A DNA stretch of 64,000 nt from Cylindrospermum stagnale PCC 7417 (GTDB lineage: Bacteria > Cyanobacteriota > Cyanobacteriia > Cyanobacteriales > Nostocaceae): assembly GCF_000317535.1 (NCBI RefSeq), contig NC_019757.1:1897001-1961000 (forward strand), in the 5' to 3' direction. The position numbers and the translations under genes are program-made. The notes below the pieces were generated by a model. The model was not told where the DNA came from, made no database searches, and saw only the letters and a program-made list of their open reading frames with translations. The stretch's first letter is position 1. Each line of letters begins with the position of its first letter. Positions 36,070 to 45,479 of this stretch are shown here, piece by piece.

Positions 36070-36744
36070 TCAAATTCTTGAATTTCCCCATAGAGTATCA
36101 ACTGTTACAAATTTATAGCCTTGTTGTAGTAGTTTGGGAATGAGTATTTCGATTGTGGCAGCAACATCCTGTCCACCGCAAACACCATCATGCAAGACAA
36201 TCAACGAGCCGTTTTTCACCTGCTGAAGCACTCGCTGCACTACAGTAGTGACACCTGGACGCACCCAATCTTCTGGAACAACGCTCCACATTACTGGACG
36301 ATAATTCCACTGAAGGAATAATTTTAAAGTGGCGGGTGTGAATAAACCATTGGGGGGACGAACATCGCGTATTTGTTCAGGTTGCAAGTTGCAAGCGTTA
36401 TAGATAGCTGCTTGAGTTTTTTCTAAACTCTGCTTGAGGTCAGTTGAAGAGAGCAGAGGAAAAGAGCGATGATCGTAACCATGTAATCCGATCCAGTGTC
36501 CGCGATCGCATACTTCTTTGGCAACATCTGGTGAATGGTTGACGCCAGCACCCAACCAAAAGAAACTGGCTGGAATTTTGTAACGGTCTAAAACTGCCAA
36601 AACCTGCGGTGTGTATAGCGGATGGGGTCCATCATCAAATGTGAGAGCGATCGCTTTATTTTTCCCATCCCCACACCAGAGACAGTTGGGAAAACTCGGT
36701 TGGAGAATGCGGTAAATAATCGGAAACAGAGGTGCTAACTGCAT
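36070..36744 (-). CDS. Polysaccharide deacetylase (NodB homology)
   Basis: A 224-residue protein with the NodB domain: metal- and catalytic Asp in TFDDGPH (35-41), HGYDHRS with the metal His pair, RPPNG and IVLHDG. It removes acetyl groups from peptidoglycan or a surface polysaccharide. There is little N-terminal signal, but a short hydrophobic start (PLFPIIYRILQP) may anchor it. It is convergent with mltA (19 bases between stops). A decayed copy of its first 34 codons lies at 38893-38992. Confidence 0.88.
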   Translation of the reverse strand: MQLAPLFPIIYRILQPSFPNCLWCGDGKNKAIALTFDDGPHPLYTPQVLAVLDRYKIPASFFWLGAGVNHSPDVAKEVCDRGHWIGLHGYDHRSFPLLSSTDLKQSLEKTQAAIYNACNLQPEQIRDVRPPNGLFTPATLKLFLQWNYRPVMWSVVPEDWVRPGVTTVVQRVLQQVKNGSLIVLHDGVCGGQDVAATIEILIPKLLQQGYKFVTVDTLWGNSRI

Positions 36745-36849
36745 CTTGCGTCTTACCTTAGCTTTTAATTATTTTGTAAGTTCATCTGATATGTCTGTTC
36801 AAGTAATACCAGTTTAAGAAGAGAATACGACAAATAGGTAGGTGGCGTA

Positions 36850-36922
36850 GAAGGTTATGGAACCCAACAGAGGCAAGATGTTGGTCTTGGGTTACGTTCC
36901 TTAACCCAACCTATATCTGTAG
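36850..36922. repeat. Imperfect palindromic repeat
   Basis: GGTTATGGAACCCAAC and GTTACGTTCCTTAACCCAACC frame a stretch that is partly self-complementary, a known kind of cyanobacterial intergenic repeat. The surrounding gap 36745-37700 is AT-rich, with another HIP1-type palindrome near 37010-37065, and shows no intact gene. Confidence 0.5.
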
Positions 36923-37700
36923 CAATCATTTTTTAACCTGGATTAAGTTAACCAACATAGCGGCACAACCATGCTCTTCTTTTTGTCCTACAAAATTGCG
37001 ATTGCGCGAATGCGAACAGCGCATCCTAAGGACGAGGGCGCAGTGCCAACGGCAATCGCTTGATTATTACTATGGTGAGAGAATAATCCAGGCTCAAAAA
37101 TAAAATCCTCATAGGCTAAAACCATCAACTATCGCGTTTAAATAAAAACCTTTAAATGTGGATCAATAAGCCAAACTCTATCTAAATCAGACTTTTATAT
37201 TTACTTTAACGAGAGAAATAAAAGACGTAAAATAATCATTTTTGAGTCTTGCTTATTTAGTTAAATTTTATATCTATAATATAAATATCTAGTATATATA
37301 CTGTGCAATGCTAATAAAATTATCGGCAAAAGCCTTGCCAAAACTGAGTTTTTAGTAGGATGGACAGAAAAAGGCTTACTTTTAATGTACTAATTAAGAC
37401 AAAAAATGGCAATCGGAGCTTTAATCAAAATCAACATGGAAAGCTCTAAATTTTCTGAAGAGAGAAAAAGAATATTCTTTATCTGCATAACTTATCTAAT
37501 TCCACCAGTATATAACTGACGCACTTTATAAATAAACCATCATGTGTAATATTGGAATTTGTCCGTTGATACTTTGAGATATATCCTCTATCCTCAGATA
37601 GATTCCAATTTCTCAATAATTGTAGAAAATCAGATAGCGGATATTTGCTATTAGACGATCCTAACTACAAACTTCATTTTTTCTGTCAAGGGAAAATCGA

Positions 37701-37748
37701 CATGGCTGATATTTATGGTAAAAATAACGCCAACAATATCAAGGGTAC
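37701..37748 (+). pseudogene. Possible N-terminal remnant of an RTX/hemolysin-type repeat protein
   Basis: The first 16 codons, MADIYGKNNANNIKGT, resemble the usual start of cyanobacterial calcium-binding RTX proteins (MA-x-I-x-G-T-x2-N-D-x-L-x-G-T). The frame then turns into unrelated sequence without a single glycine-rich nonapeptide. It is probably a stub left by the events that brought in the transposase fragment. Confidence 0.3.
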
Positions 37749-37915
37749 TATTTTTCTTTTGTCATTTTTGGATAAATTAACAAATTTGCGACATTACAGC
37801 CAACGAAAATCCAAGGTTTCACCCCACTTTGACAGAAGATGTGTATAAAAATTCTATTTAATTTTTGAAAAAGATTACGAGAATACGGAATGCTGTATTA
37901 GTGTAATAGCAGACA

Positions 37916-38565
37916 ATGAAAAAGCATCTACAAACCGCAATACTCTCCGCAGAAGTGGCAGCCGCGATGCTTCCAAATGAAATCAGCCAAAGGGCGATTT
38001 CCGAACTACAGGAATTTATAGCTGTGGGTTCAAATGCCCGTGAAGTGAGGAAAGCATTGGCAGTTAAGCTAGTTTATCAAGGCTACTTATATGAAGAAAT
38101 TCAAAGAATTCTCAACGTGTCAATCGGTTCGATAACGGGTTGGAAACAAGCTTACCTTGCACATGGCATTGATGGACTGCGGCTTAACCACAAAGGGAGG
38201 AAGAGCTACCTGAGTGCTGAACAACGAGAAGATGTGTTAAATTGGCTGCAAACAAAAGATTCCTGGGAACTTGGGGAATTGGAGTATAAACTAGCCTTTG
38301 AGTATGGCGTAGTTTACGAGTCAAAACAAAGTTACTATGACCTGTTCCATGCAGCTGGAATCAGCTGGAAGAAAAGCAAAAAGTTAAAACCCAAATCTGA
38401 CCCGGATAATGTTGCCGCAAAAAGCAAGAGATTGAAACAGTATTGGCAAACTACCGCTCCGAAATTGAACCGGGAAAATTGAGAGTATTACTAATTGATA
38501 AGTTTCATCCCATCTGGGGGGGCTTAAGCAGCTATGTGTGGGGAAAGCAGACCAGGAAATTACGC
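37916..38565 (+). mobile_element. IS630 family transposase, truncated
   Basis: The intact first frame (37916-38482, 188 residues) encodes the helix-turn-helix half of an IS630 transposase (EIQRILNVSIGSITGWK, YESKQSYYDLFHAAGISWKK). A shifted frame then carries the beginning of the catalytic half (SEIEPGKLRVLLIDKFHPIW, then YVWGK), including the first catalytic Asp. Usual IS630 elements encode ORFA and ORFB with a frameshift; here the rest of ORFB is missing and a TnpB tail begins near 38565. It is a dead element, and no terminal repeats were found. Confidence 0.75.
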
Positions 38566-38821
38566 CCAATACGGTGAAATACCTCTGGGGTGGAAAGCAT
38601 CGGGAAGGCGGATTGAGCGTGGATTATATCGGTCAGAAAACGGTTCAATTGTTAATGCTGACCTTAATGGTGCAGCAAATATTCTCAGAAAAGTAGCCAG
38701 CAATCTCAGCTTAGACTTAGGCTTACTGGGTAGACGGTCTTTGACAACCGTAGCGAGAGTTAGACTTTGGAAACTACCTAAGTTTACTCTGTCCGCAGAA
38801 TCTCAGCGGCTTCAGCCCTGA
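38566..38821 (+). mobile_element. C-terminal remnant of TnpB (IS200/IS605)
   Basis: Encodes the last 85 or so residues of a TnpB protein: GWKASGRRIERGLYRS, NADLNGAANILRKVA and the typical tail. The final catalytic Asp region (NADLNGAANI) is present, but the rest of the RuvC domain is absent. It is followed by the presumed right end GAATCTCAGCGG...GTGTCAA (38798-38830). It is joined directly to an IS630 fragment, which shows a deletion or recombination between two elements. Confidence 0.8.
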
Positions 38822-38892
38822 GAGTGTCAATTATTAACTTGGATTAAGTTAATCAACATAGGTAACCGCGCTCTTTTTTTTGGCCCATGAAA

Positions 38893-38992
38893 TGGCGATC
38901 GCTTTTCTATTCTCATCCCCACACTAAAGACAGTTGGGAAAACTCGTTTGGAGAATACGGTAAATAATCGGGGACAGAGATGCTAAATGCAT
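38893..38992 (-). pseudogene. Duplicated 5' fragment of the deacetylase gene
   Basis: The sequence repeats the start of the 36070-36744 gene (MHLASLSPIIYRILQTSF against MQLAPLFPIIYRILQPSF). The Trp23 codon has become TAG and homology ends at a HIP1 octamer just before the catalytic TFDDG. Just to its left (38832-38890) is a copy of the intergenic stretch 36936-37000. The rest of the gap 38993-39303 shows only a hairpin near 39180. Confidence 0.85.
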
Positions 38993-39175
38993 CTTGATTC
39001 TTGCCTGCTGTTTTGATAGTGAAAAAAATACTTTTTGCGGGATTTACTAGGCTGACAATGTAGTATATATTAAGGCTAAACTGGAAATTTACATAGATAA
39101 AAATCCCATTACAGCCAACTGAGTTTAAAAGCTTGTCGTTGAAGTCAACTTTCGGCAATTAAGTTAACAATGTAG

Positions 39176-39198
39176 GGGTGTGAGCACACCCTTTTTTT
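39176..39198. terminator. Hairpin with T-run
   Basis: GGGTGTG (39176-39182) pairs with CACACCC (39185-39191), followed by seven Ts. It has the form of a Rho-independent terminator on the plus strand, possibly of the lost element to the left. Confidence 0.6.
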
Positions 39199-39303
39199 GT
39201 TGGCAGATTACTTTGTAACAAAATTTGTAACAGCAACATTATTTAAGCGAACATTCGTCTAAATTGATGACACATCTAGGGGGAATCCCTGTATTTAGGG
39301 GTA

Positions 39304-40128
39304 ATGTTGCTCAAAGATATCCGAGATTATCAAATTCTCTTTCTCAGCTTGTTCCTAGTCTTGGGAATTGGCACAAGAGACTGGACAATGCGACCGGAGT
39401 TGATTGTGGTAGCGATCGCCACTTGTTTATTAACTCAATGGCTATTGTCATTCACCCTCAAAGGACAAACGGCAAATATCCGCAGTGCCTTGATTACCTC
39501 TCTCGGACTTAGCCTATTGTTGCGAACTGACCACTGGACGACAATGGCAATAGCCGCAGTCATGGCGATCGCTAGCAAATTTATTTTCCAAGTCGGTGAA
39601 AAGCATTTTTTTAATCCTGCCAATTTTGGCATCATTTCTGTTTTAGTACTCACAAACGATGCTTGGGTTACGCCGGGACAGTGGGGTGAGGAATGGTGGT
39701 ATGGGCTGCTGTTTGCTGGGACTGGGGGCATGATTTTGCAACGGGTTGGTCGCTGGGACACCACAGCGGCTTTTTTAGGCGCTTATTCCTTGCTGGAGGC
39801 GGTGCGTAATCTGTGGCTAGGTTGGACTTGGGATGTATACTTCCATCGCTTGATGAGCGGGTCTTTGCTGCTGTTTGCCCTGTTTATGGTAACTGATCCC
39901 CGGTCAATTCCCAATGCTCGAATTGGGCGGATTATTTGGGCGGTGTTGATCGCCATATTGACTTTTATTTTGCGGAATTATTTTTTTGTCTCCACCGCAG
40001 TTTTCTGGGCGCTGTTTGCCCTAGCCCCATTAACCATTCTCTTAGATACTCTCTGGTTAACCCCAGGATTTTCTTGGGTAAAAGCAGAGGGTGAAGCGGT
40101 AATTGGGGAAGTTTTGATCAAGGAGTGA
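39304..40128 (+). CDS. RnfD/NqrB-like membrane protein
   Basis: A 274-residue protein with about eight hydrophobic helices. Sequence around LRTDHWTTMAIAAVMAIASKF, FNPANFGIISVLVL and LFMVTDPRSIPN matches the RnfD/NqrB membrane subunit family of electron-transport complexes. The other Rnf/Nqr subunits are not nearby, so it is not a full ion-pumping complex here. The following DUF2330 gene begins 30 bases downstream and belongs to the same operon. The role of this pair in cyanobacteria is not known to me. Confidence 0.75.
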   Translation: MLLKDIRDYQILFLSLFLVLGIGTRDWTMRPELIVVAIATCLLTQWLLSFTLKGQTANIRSALITSLGLSLLLRTDHWTTMAIAAVMAIASKFIFQVGEKHFFNPANFGIISVLVLTNDAWVTPGQWGEEWWYGLLFAGTGGMILQRVGRWDTTAAFLGAYSLLEAVRNLWLGWTWDVYFHRLMSGSLLLFALFMVTDPRSIPNARIGRIIWAVLIAILTFILRNYFFVSTAVFWALFALAPLTILLDTLWLTPGFSWVKAEGEAVIGEVLIKE

Positions 40129-40158
40129 GTTTTAACTCAATATCATTGAGGTATAAAA

Positions 40159-41532
40159 ATGAAACATTTTCGATTCTTGGCTTCATTGCTGCTGTTATTT
40201 GTAGCTGTGCTATGCTTTGCGCCCGCAGCTTGGGCATTTTGTGGATTTTATGTGGCTAAAGCTGATGCCAAGCTATATAACAAGACTTCTCAGGTGGTGA
40301 TGGCGCGGGATGGCGATCGCACTGTGCTGACAATGGCTAACGACTTTCAGGGCGAAGTCAAAGATTTTGCGATCGTTATCCCAGTACCGACGGTGCTGAA
40401 AAAAGAGCAAGTTCGCGTAGCCGAACCGAAGATTATCGAACGCTTAGATGCCTTTAGTGCGCCGCGATTGGTAGAATATTTTGACTCTGATCCCTGTGCC
40501 CCACTTTACGAAGACCGTGCAGGGAATATACCAGCACCTACAGCAGCAGCAAAACCTGCCCAAGAGAGTGCCAGACGCGATCGCAATTTGGGGGTCACAA
40601 TTGAAGCGCGTTTCAACGTTGGTGAATACGACATTTTGATTCTCAGTGCCAAAGAATCTGGTGGACTAGAAACTTGGCTGAACCGCAATGGCTACAAAAT
40701 TCCCAAAGGGGCGCAACAGTTACTTAAACCCTACGTTCGTTCCTCAATGAAATTCTTTGTAGCCAAAGTCAACCTAGATAAATTTGAGAAATCTGGCTAC
40801 CAACTCCTGCGTCCACTGCAAATTTCCTACAAGTCGCCCAAGTTCATGCTGCCCATTCGTTTGGGAATGATCAACGCCACTGCCGAGCAGGATTTGATTG
40901 TTTACATCCTATCGCCGAAGGGACTCTCAGAAATCACCAACTACCGGACGGTGAAAATTCCCTCCAACGCCAATATTCCCATATTTGTCAAAAATGAATT
41001 TGGCGAATTTTATAAATCTCTATTCCAGACTTCCTACATCAAAGAAGACCGAAAAGTGGCTTTTGTCGAATACGCCTGGGATATGAGTAGTTGCGATCCC
41101 TGTTCTGCTGATCCCCTAACTCCAGAGGAACTGAAACAAGCAGGTGTATTTTGGCAGGATGATAATACAAGGGATATATCTGCACCCCCTGGCTTTCGTC
41201 GTCCCTTCCCGACAAGTAATGTTTTCATCACCCGTCTGCATGTCCGCTATACCCGTGACAAATTTCCTGAAGACCCGATGTTCCAAGAAACTGCCAACCG
41301 CGAATCTTTCCAAGGACGTTACATATTACAACATCCATTCACTGGTACACTCAAATGTCAAGCTGGCAGAGAATACCAGCGGTCTTTGCCCCAACGCTTT
41401 GAACAAGAAGCGCAAACCCTGGCCAAGTTAACCAACTGGAAAATTCAAGACATTCGCCAAAAAATGAAATTGACCGGAGGCTATCACAGAAACTCTTGGT
41501 GGGAAAATTTCGTCTCTTGGCTGGGATTTTAG
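40159..41532 (+). CDS. DUF2330 domain protein, exported
   Basis: A 457-residue protein with a signal peptide (FLASLLLLFVAVLCFAP, cleavage after AAWA) and mature start FCGFYVAKADAKLYN, the hallmark of DUF2330. The segments VIPVPTVLKKEQV and SCDPCSADPL fit the family. Cysteines are paired, as expected for an exported protein. It follows the RnfD-like gene closely, so it may act with it in envelope redox chemistry; that is inference. A TnpB remnant lies immediately downstream in the opposite orientation. Confidence 0.8.
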   Translation: MKHFRFLASLLLLFVAVLCFAPAAWAFCGFYVAKADAKLYNKTSQVVMARDGDRTVLTMANDFQGEVKDFAIVIPVPTVLKKEQVRVAEPKIIERLDAFSAPRLVEYFDSDPCAPLYEDRAGNIPAPTAAAKPAQESARRDRNLGVTIEARFNVGEYDILILSAKESGGLETWLNRNGYKIPKGAQQLLKPYVRSSMKFFVAKVNLDKFEKSGYQLLRPLQISYKSPKFMLPIRLGMINATAEQDLIVYILSPKGLSEITNYRTVKIPSNANIPIFVKNEFGEFYKSLFQTSYIKEDRKVAFVEYAWDMSSCDPCSADPLTPEELKQAGVFWQDDNTRDISAPPGFRRPFPTSNVFITRLHVRYTRDKFPEDPMFQETANRESFQGRYILQHPFTGTLKCQAGREYQRSLPQRFEQEAQTLAKLTNWKIQDIRQKMKLTGGYHRNSWWENFVSWLGF

Positions 41533-41613
41533 TTAAGTGGGGAAACGCATTTATACCAGGAGCAAGTCTCCATCTCTGGTTGTGTTTTCCCCGCAAACAG
41601 ATAAAAGTTTTGA

Positions 41614-41850
41614 GTTGACACTCTCAGGGAAGACAGCCGCTGAGATTCTTTAATCAAAGACATGACTTACTCAGATAGGATTTCTCCAACCTGAATAGAG
41701 GTCTTGTCTCCTAAAGCGTTGCTTGCGTCTAGCGCAAAAGTTCCCGTATGCCCTACGGTACTCAATCCTCGACTAAGGATATTTCTAGCTGCGTTTTCGT
41801 CCCTATCCATGACGCAGCCACTGAGCTTTACGCTTACCGGGTATTGCTGT
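41614..41850 (-). mobile_element. C-terminal remnant of a second TnpB, opposite orientation
   Basis: On the minus strand the tail of a TnpB is readable: VSVKLSGCVMDRDENAARNI and GLSTVGHTGTFALDASNALG, with a stop codon (41667-41669) interrupting the last residues. The right end 41615-41648 is the reverse complement of the end of the other TnpB remnant (38798-38830). The N-terminal 300 codons are missing. This fills most of the gap between DUF2330 and the sigma-factor gene; the remaining AT-rich part (41851-41950) may hold the operon promoter. Confidence 0.8.
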
Positions 41851-41950
41851 AAAATTCTGTAAAATAAACAAAATACACAACAAAAATCATTTTCTAGAAA
41901 ATTTTTATACGCAATACTAAGATATTCTTGCCTTCTTCGCCAAGATTGCT

Positions 41951-42592
41951 ATGGTTGAATTCGATGAACAGCTACGCTGTTTAGTTGCCCAAGCCTGTGG
42001 ACATCCACCTGGAAGCCCTCAGCGTCAAAAGCTGCTCACGCAAGTCATTCGCTTGACTACAAGTAAACTTTGGAGGGAAAGTACTCCCTACTATCAAGAC
42101 GCACTCCAACAAACTTGGTTGTATTTTTGCCGCAACGTTTGTGAAGGTCTGACAGGTCAAACCTATGACCCCACTTATGGCAGCATCATCACTTGGTTAA
42201 ATGCTTATCTGAAACGCAGATTACAAGACTTTTACCTCACCCAGCACCAAGAAACAGCCACAATAGTCTCTGTCAAGATCCGTCAGGGTGACAACAATGA
42301 TGTTATTGACCCTGTAGATAACTTAGCTGCCTCACCCCAAGCCCCCCCCATTCTGGAAAACTTGGAGATTTGGGTAAAGAAAGACTCGGATGGAGAACTG
42401 CGCGGTACTTACATTAAAGAACGTCCAGACGTAAATTGTCAGGTATTAATTCTGAAACGCCTACCTCCAGAAGTTAGCTGGCGAGAATTGTCTGCGGAAT
42501 TCGGGCTGTCAATTCCCACATTAAGCAGTTTCTATCAGCGTCAATGTCTCCCCCGCTTGCGTAAATTTGCTGAATTTGAGGGCTATTTATGA
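41951..42592 (+). CDS. Sigma-70 family factor of the CHAT/CHASE2 operon
   Basis: A 213-residue protein with sigma region 2-like sequence (YYQDALQQTWLYFCRNV; YGSIITWLNAYLKRRLQDFY) and a region 4 helix-turn-helix-like tail (SWRELSAEFGLSIPTLSSFY). It lacks regions 1 and 3, so it is ECF-like, but diverged. It is the first gene of a five-gene co-directional run: TPR-CHAT, DUF1822, CHAT-CHASE2 and DUF928. Sigma factors in this setting are presumably held inactive and released by a signal. The start is the ATG at 41951. Confidence 0.75.
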   Translation: MVEFDEQLRCLVAQACGHPPGSPQRQKLLTQVIRLTTSKLWRESTPYYQDALQQTWLYFCRNVCEGLTGQTYDPTYGSIITWLNAYLKRRLQDFYLTQHQETATIVSVKIRQGDNNDVIDPVDNLAASPQAPPILENLEIWVKKDSDGELRGTYIKERPDVNCQVLILKRLPPEVSWRELSAEFGLSIPTLSSFYQRQCLPRLRKFAEFEGYL

Positions 42593-42721
42593 AGATTCGA
42601 GGGCATTCGGCATTATCTGAGACAGGAAAGAGACCAATTCAATAATTACTCTTTGTCCCCTACTCTTGGCTCCCTGCCTGCTTCCAGTTTGGTAAAACTC
42701 CCTTATCAGGTACTTCTTGCC

Positions 42722-45394
42722 ATGCCGATGAATACAGTAAATAGGCTTTCTGTGTCCAATTTTGTCAAAGTTAAAAGGCTAAAAGCAATTCGGTTGCTTT
42801 TGTACTTCTTAACGGTTTTGCTGTGCGTTCTTGGTTCCCCTGTCCTGGCAAGAGTTCCGGAAATTAATACTTCATCCAAACTGCCAATCAATGGTACTAA
42901 TGCTCCAATACTAGAGGCTGCCCCAGCGTCACTACTACAACAGGGCAAAGTGTTATATGATTCGGGAAAGTTTGCACAGTCCGTGCAAGTGTTAAAGCAG
43001 GCAGCCCAGGAATACCAACAACAGGGCGATACCCTCAGACTTGCTGCTACTCTCAGCAATACTTCCCTAGCTTACCAGCAACTCGGTGAATGGACTCAGG
43101 CGAAGCAGGCAGTTAAAGATAGCTTAAAGTTGCTAGAGGGACAGGATAAAAGCCAAAATTTACAAGTATTAGCCCAGTCACTAGATATCCAAGGTCGTCT
43201 GCAACTATTAATGGGACAGCCAGAAGCCGCTTTGGCAACTTGGAAGCAGACAGAAGAAATTTATCAACAAGCAGAAAATCAAAGCGGTGTAGTGCGATCG
43301 CTCCTCAATCAAGCACAAGCGTGGCGAACTCAGGGTTTTTACCAACGTGCTGTAGAAAAACTAGAACTTGTGTATCAGAAATTACAATCTCAACCAGATT
43401 CTCTAGAAAAGGCCATAGGGGGGCGATCGCTCGGTGATACTTTTTTGTTAATGGGTGAGCCAGAAAAGTCGCTCAAGGCACTAGAAGAAAGTCTAGCAAT
43501 TGCTCAACGCTGGCGATCGCCAGTTGATATTGGAGCCAGTTTTTTCAGCTTAGGGAACTACGCCCGGACAATAAAGCAAACAGAGCAGGCAATCGACTAC
43601 TATCAACAAACAGTCGCAGCATCTCCTTTACCCTTGACAAAAGTCCAGGCACAACTAAATCACCTCAGCCTACTGATCGAGACGAAAAACTTGGCAGCAG
43701 CTCAAACCTTATTACCCTTGATTCAATCCCAACTCGATCAACTCCCCCCCAGTCGTGCCAGCGTCTATGCTCACATCAACTTTGCCCAAAGTTTGATCAA
43801 AGTTAGAACTGCTGAGTCGAGGATGGTAAGTAATAGTTCTCCTTCAGTATTCACTACTAAAGATTCAGCTCTATTACTCGCTAGAGCCAACCAGCAAGCC
43901 CGCAGTTTAGGTGACAAGCGGGCAGAGGCTTATACACTGGAGAGTCTGGGCGGCTTGTACGAGAAGACTGGACAGATATCATTCGCACAAAATCTCACCC
44001 AGCAGGGATTACTTCTAGCTCAGTCCGGCAATGCACCAGAAATTGCTTATCGCTTGCAGTGGCAGTTAGGCAGATTACTGCGGGTACAAAAAGACATCAA
44101 AGGTGCGATCGCGGCCTATGATACTGCTGTAGAAACCCTCCAGTCCCTCCGCAGTGACCTAGTAGCAGTTAATCCAGAGGTGCAATTCAACTTTCGAGAC
44201 AGTGTAGAACCAGTGTATCGACAGTCAGTAGAGTTACTGTTGCAAACCCAAGAAGAAAAACAGGACGAAACAATACTAGAGAAAGCAAGAGAGCGGATTG
44301 AAGCCCTACAATTGGCAGAATTAGACAACTTCTTTCGGGAAGCTTGTCTGCAAGGTCAGAAAGTATCTCTCGATCAATTGGTAGACAAAGATAATCCGAC
44401 TACCGCTATTTTTTATCCAATTATTCTTCCCCAACAAGTCCAGGTCATTGTCAAAATTCCCAATAAACCCCTGCGGCATTACAGAACCAAAATTCCCCAA
44501 GCAGATGTAGAAAAAACACTAACACAACTGCGAGCTGATCTTGTCAGTCCCTCGGCACTCAAAGCGGTCAAAATCCAGTCACAAAAAGTTTATAACTGGC
44601 TGCTCCAACCGATTGAGTCAGAATTGCTGGCCAGTGAAGTAAAGACGCTGGTGTTTGTGCTAGATGGGCCGTTACGCAACTTACCAATGGCATCTCTCTA
44701 TGATGGCAAACAATTTTTAGTAGAGAAATATGCGATCGCCCTCAGCGTTGGATTGCAACTCCTTGATCCTAAACCGTTAGTGCCACAACTGCTAAAAGCC
44801 CTAACTGCTGGCTTAACCCAGCCCCCGCCAGAGTTTTCCCGATTTTCACCCTTGCCAGCCATCAAATCTGAATTAAAACTCATTGCTCAAGCCGGAGTGG
44901 CGACCACCAGCTTACTGGATGAGCAGTTTACCCAAAACGCACTCAAGAGTGAGATTAATGCAACTCAATTTAATGTCGTGCATTTAGCAACACACGGTGA
45001 GTTTAGTTCCCGTGCTGAAAACACCTTTATCTTGGCTGCTGATAGTCCAATCAAAGTTAAGGATTTCGATCAGCTCCTGAGCAATCAAAATCAAACCAAA
45101 ATAGAATTATTAGTTTTGAGCGCCTGTCAGACAGCCGCCGGAGATAACCGCGCCGCCCTTGGTCTAGCAGGGGCAGCAGTCAGAGCGGGGGCACACAGTA
45201 CTGTGGCCTCCCTGTGGCAGATAGATGATGAATCGACGGCCTTATTTGTAGGTGAATTCTATCGACAACTCAAAAGCAGCAAGGTCACTAAAGCCGAAGC
45301 TCTCCGCCGTGCACAGCTACACCTACTAAAACATCCGAACTACAACACACCAGGGTTTTGGGCTGCCTATGTGCTAATTGGTAATTGGCTTTAA
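42722..45394 (+). CDS. Exported TPR-CHAT caspase-like protease
   Basis: 890 residues from the ATG at 42722; an earlier TTG would put an implausible extension in front of the signal peptide (LLLYFLTVLLCVLGSPVLA). After it come TPR repeats (about 60-490) and a CHAT domain. The catalytic dyad is complete: His758 in HLATHGE and Cys802 in LSACQTA. CHAT proteases such as HetF and TPR-CHAT of type III-E CRISPR systems cut specific proteins after activation. The signal peptide suggests action outside the cytoplasmic membrane. The next gene (DUF1822) starts 85 bases on. Confidence 0.88.
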   Translation: MPMNTVNRLSVSNFVKVKRLKAIRLLLYFLTVLLCVLGSPVLARVPEINTSSKLPINGTNAPILEAAPASLLQQGKVLYDSGKFAQSVQVLKQAAQEYQQQGDTLRLAATLSNTSLAYQQLGEWTQAKQAVKDSLKLLEGQDKSQNLQVLAQSLDIQGRLQLLMGQPEAALATWKQTEEIYQQAENQSGVVRSLLNQAQAWRTQGFYQRAVEKLELVYQKLQSQPDSLEKAIGGRSLGDTFLLMGEPEKSLKALEESLAIAQRWRSPVDIGASFFSLGNYARTIKQTEQAIDYYQQTVAASPLPLTKVQAQLNHLSLLIETKNLAAAQTLLPLIQSQLDQLPPSRASVYAHINFAQSLIKVRTAESRMVSNSSPSVFTTKDSALLLARANQQARSLGDKRAEAYTLESLGGLYEKTGQISFAQNLTQQGLLLAQSGNAPEIAYRLQWQLGRLLRVQKDIKGAIAAYDTAVETLQSLRSDLVAVNPEVQFNFRDSVEPVYRQSVELLLQTQEEKQDETILEKARERIEALQLAELDNFFREACLQGQKVSLDQLVDKDNPTTAIFYPIILPQQVQVIVKIPNKPLRHYRTKIPQADVEKTLTQLRADLVSPSALKAVKIQSQKVYNWLLQPIESELLASEVKTLVFVLDGPLRNLPMASLYDGKQFLVEKYAIALSVGLQLLDPKPLVPQLLKALTAGLTQPPPEFSRFSPLPAIKSELKLIAQAGVATTSLLDEQFTQNALKSEINATQFNVVHLATHGEFSSRAENTFILAADSPIKVKDFDQLLSNQNQTKIELLVLSACQTAAGDNRAALGLAGAAVRAGAHSTVASLWQIDDESTALFVGEFYRQLKSSKVTKAEALRRAQLHLLKHPNYNTPGFWAAYVLIGNWL

Positions 45395-45479
45395 CCACAT
45401 CCATAACTGATTTTTTCGCATAAATTTCGTGAATGCGAGCGATATGTGTATAACCCCATTGATGACTCGGTACTGAACC

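Noticed and set aside
37645-37848. 67-codon gene before the IS630 fragment
   Set aside because: Only the 16 codons from 37701 look like protein (an RTX-type start). The rest is random-looking sequence.
39211-39235. Possible NtcA site in TTGTAACAAAATTTGTAACA
   Set aside because: It is a direct repeat of TTGTAACA and does not fit GTA-N8-TAC.
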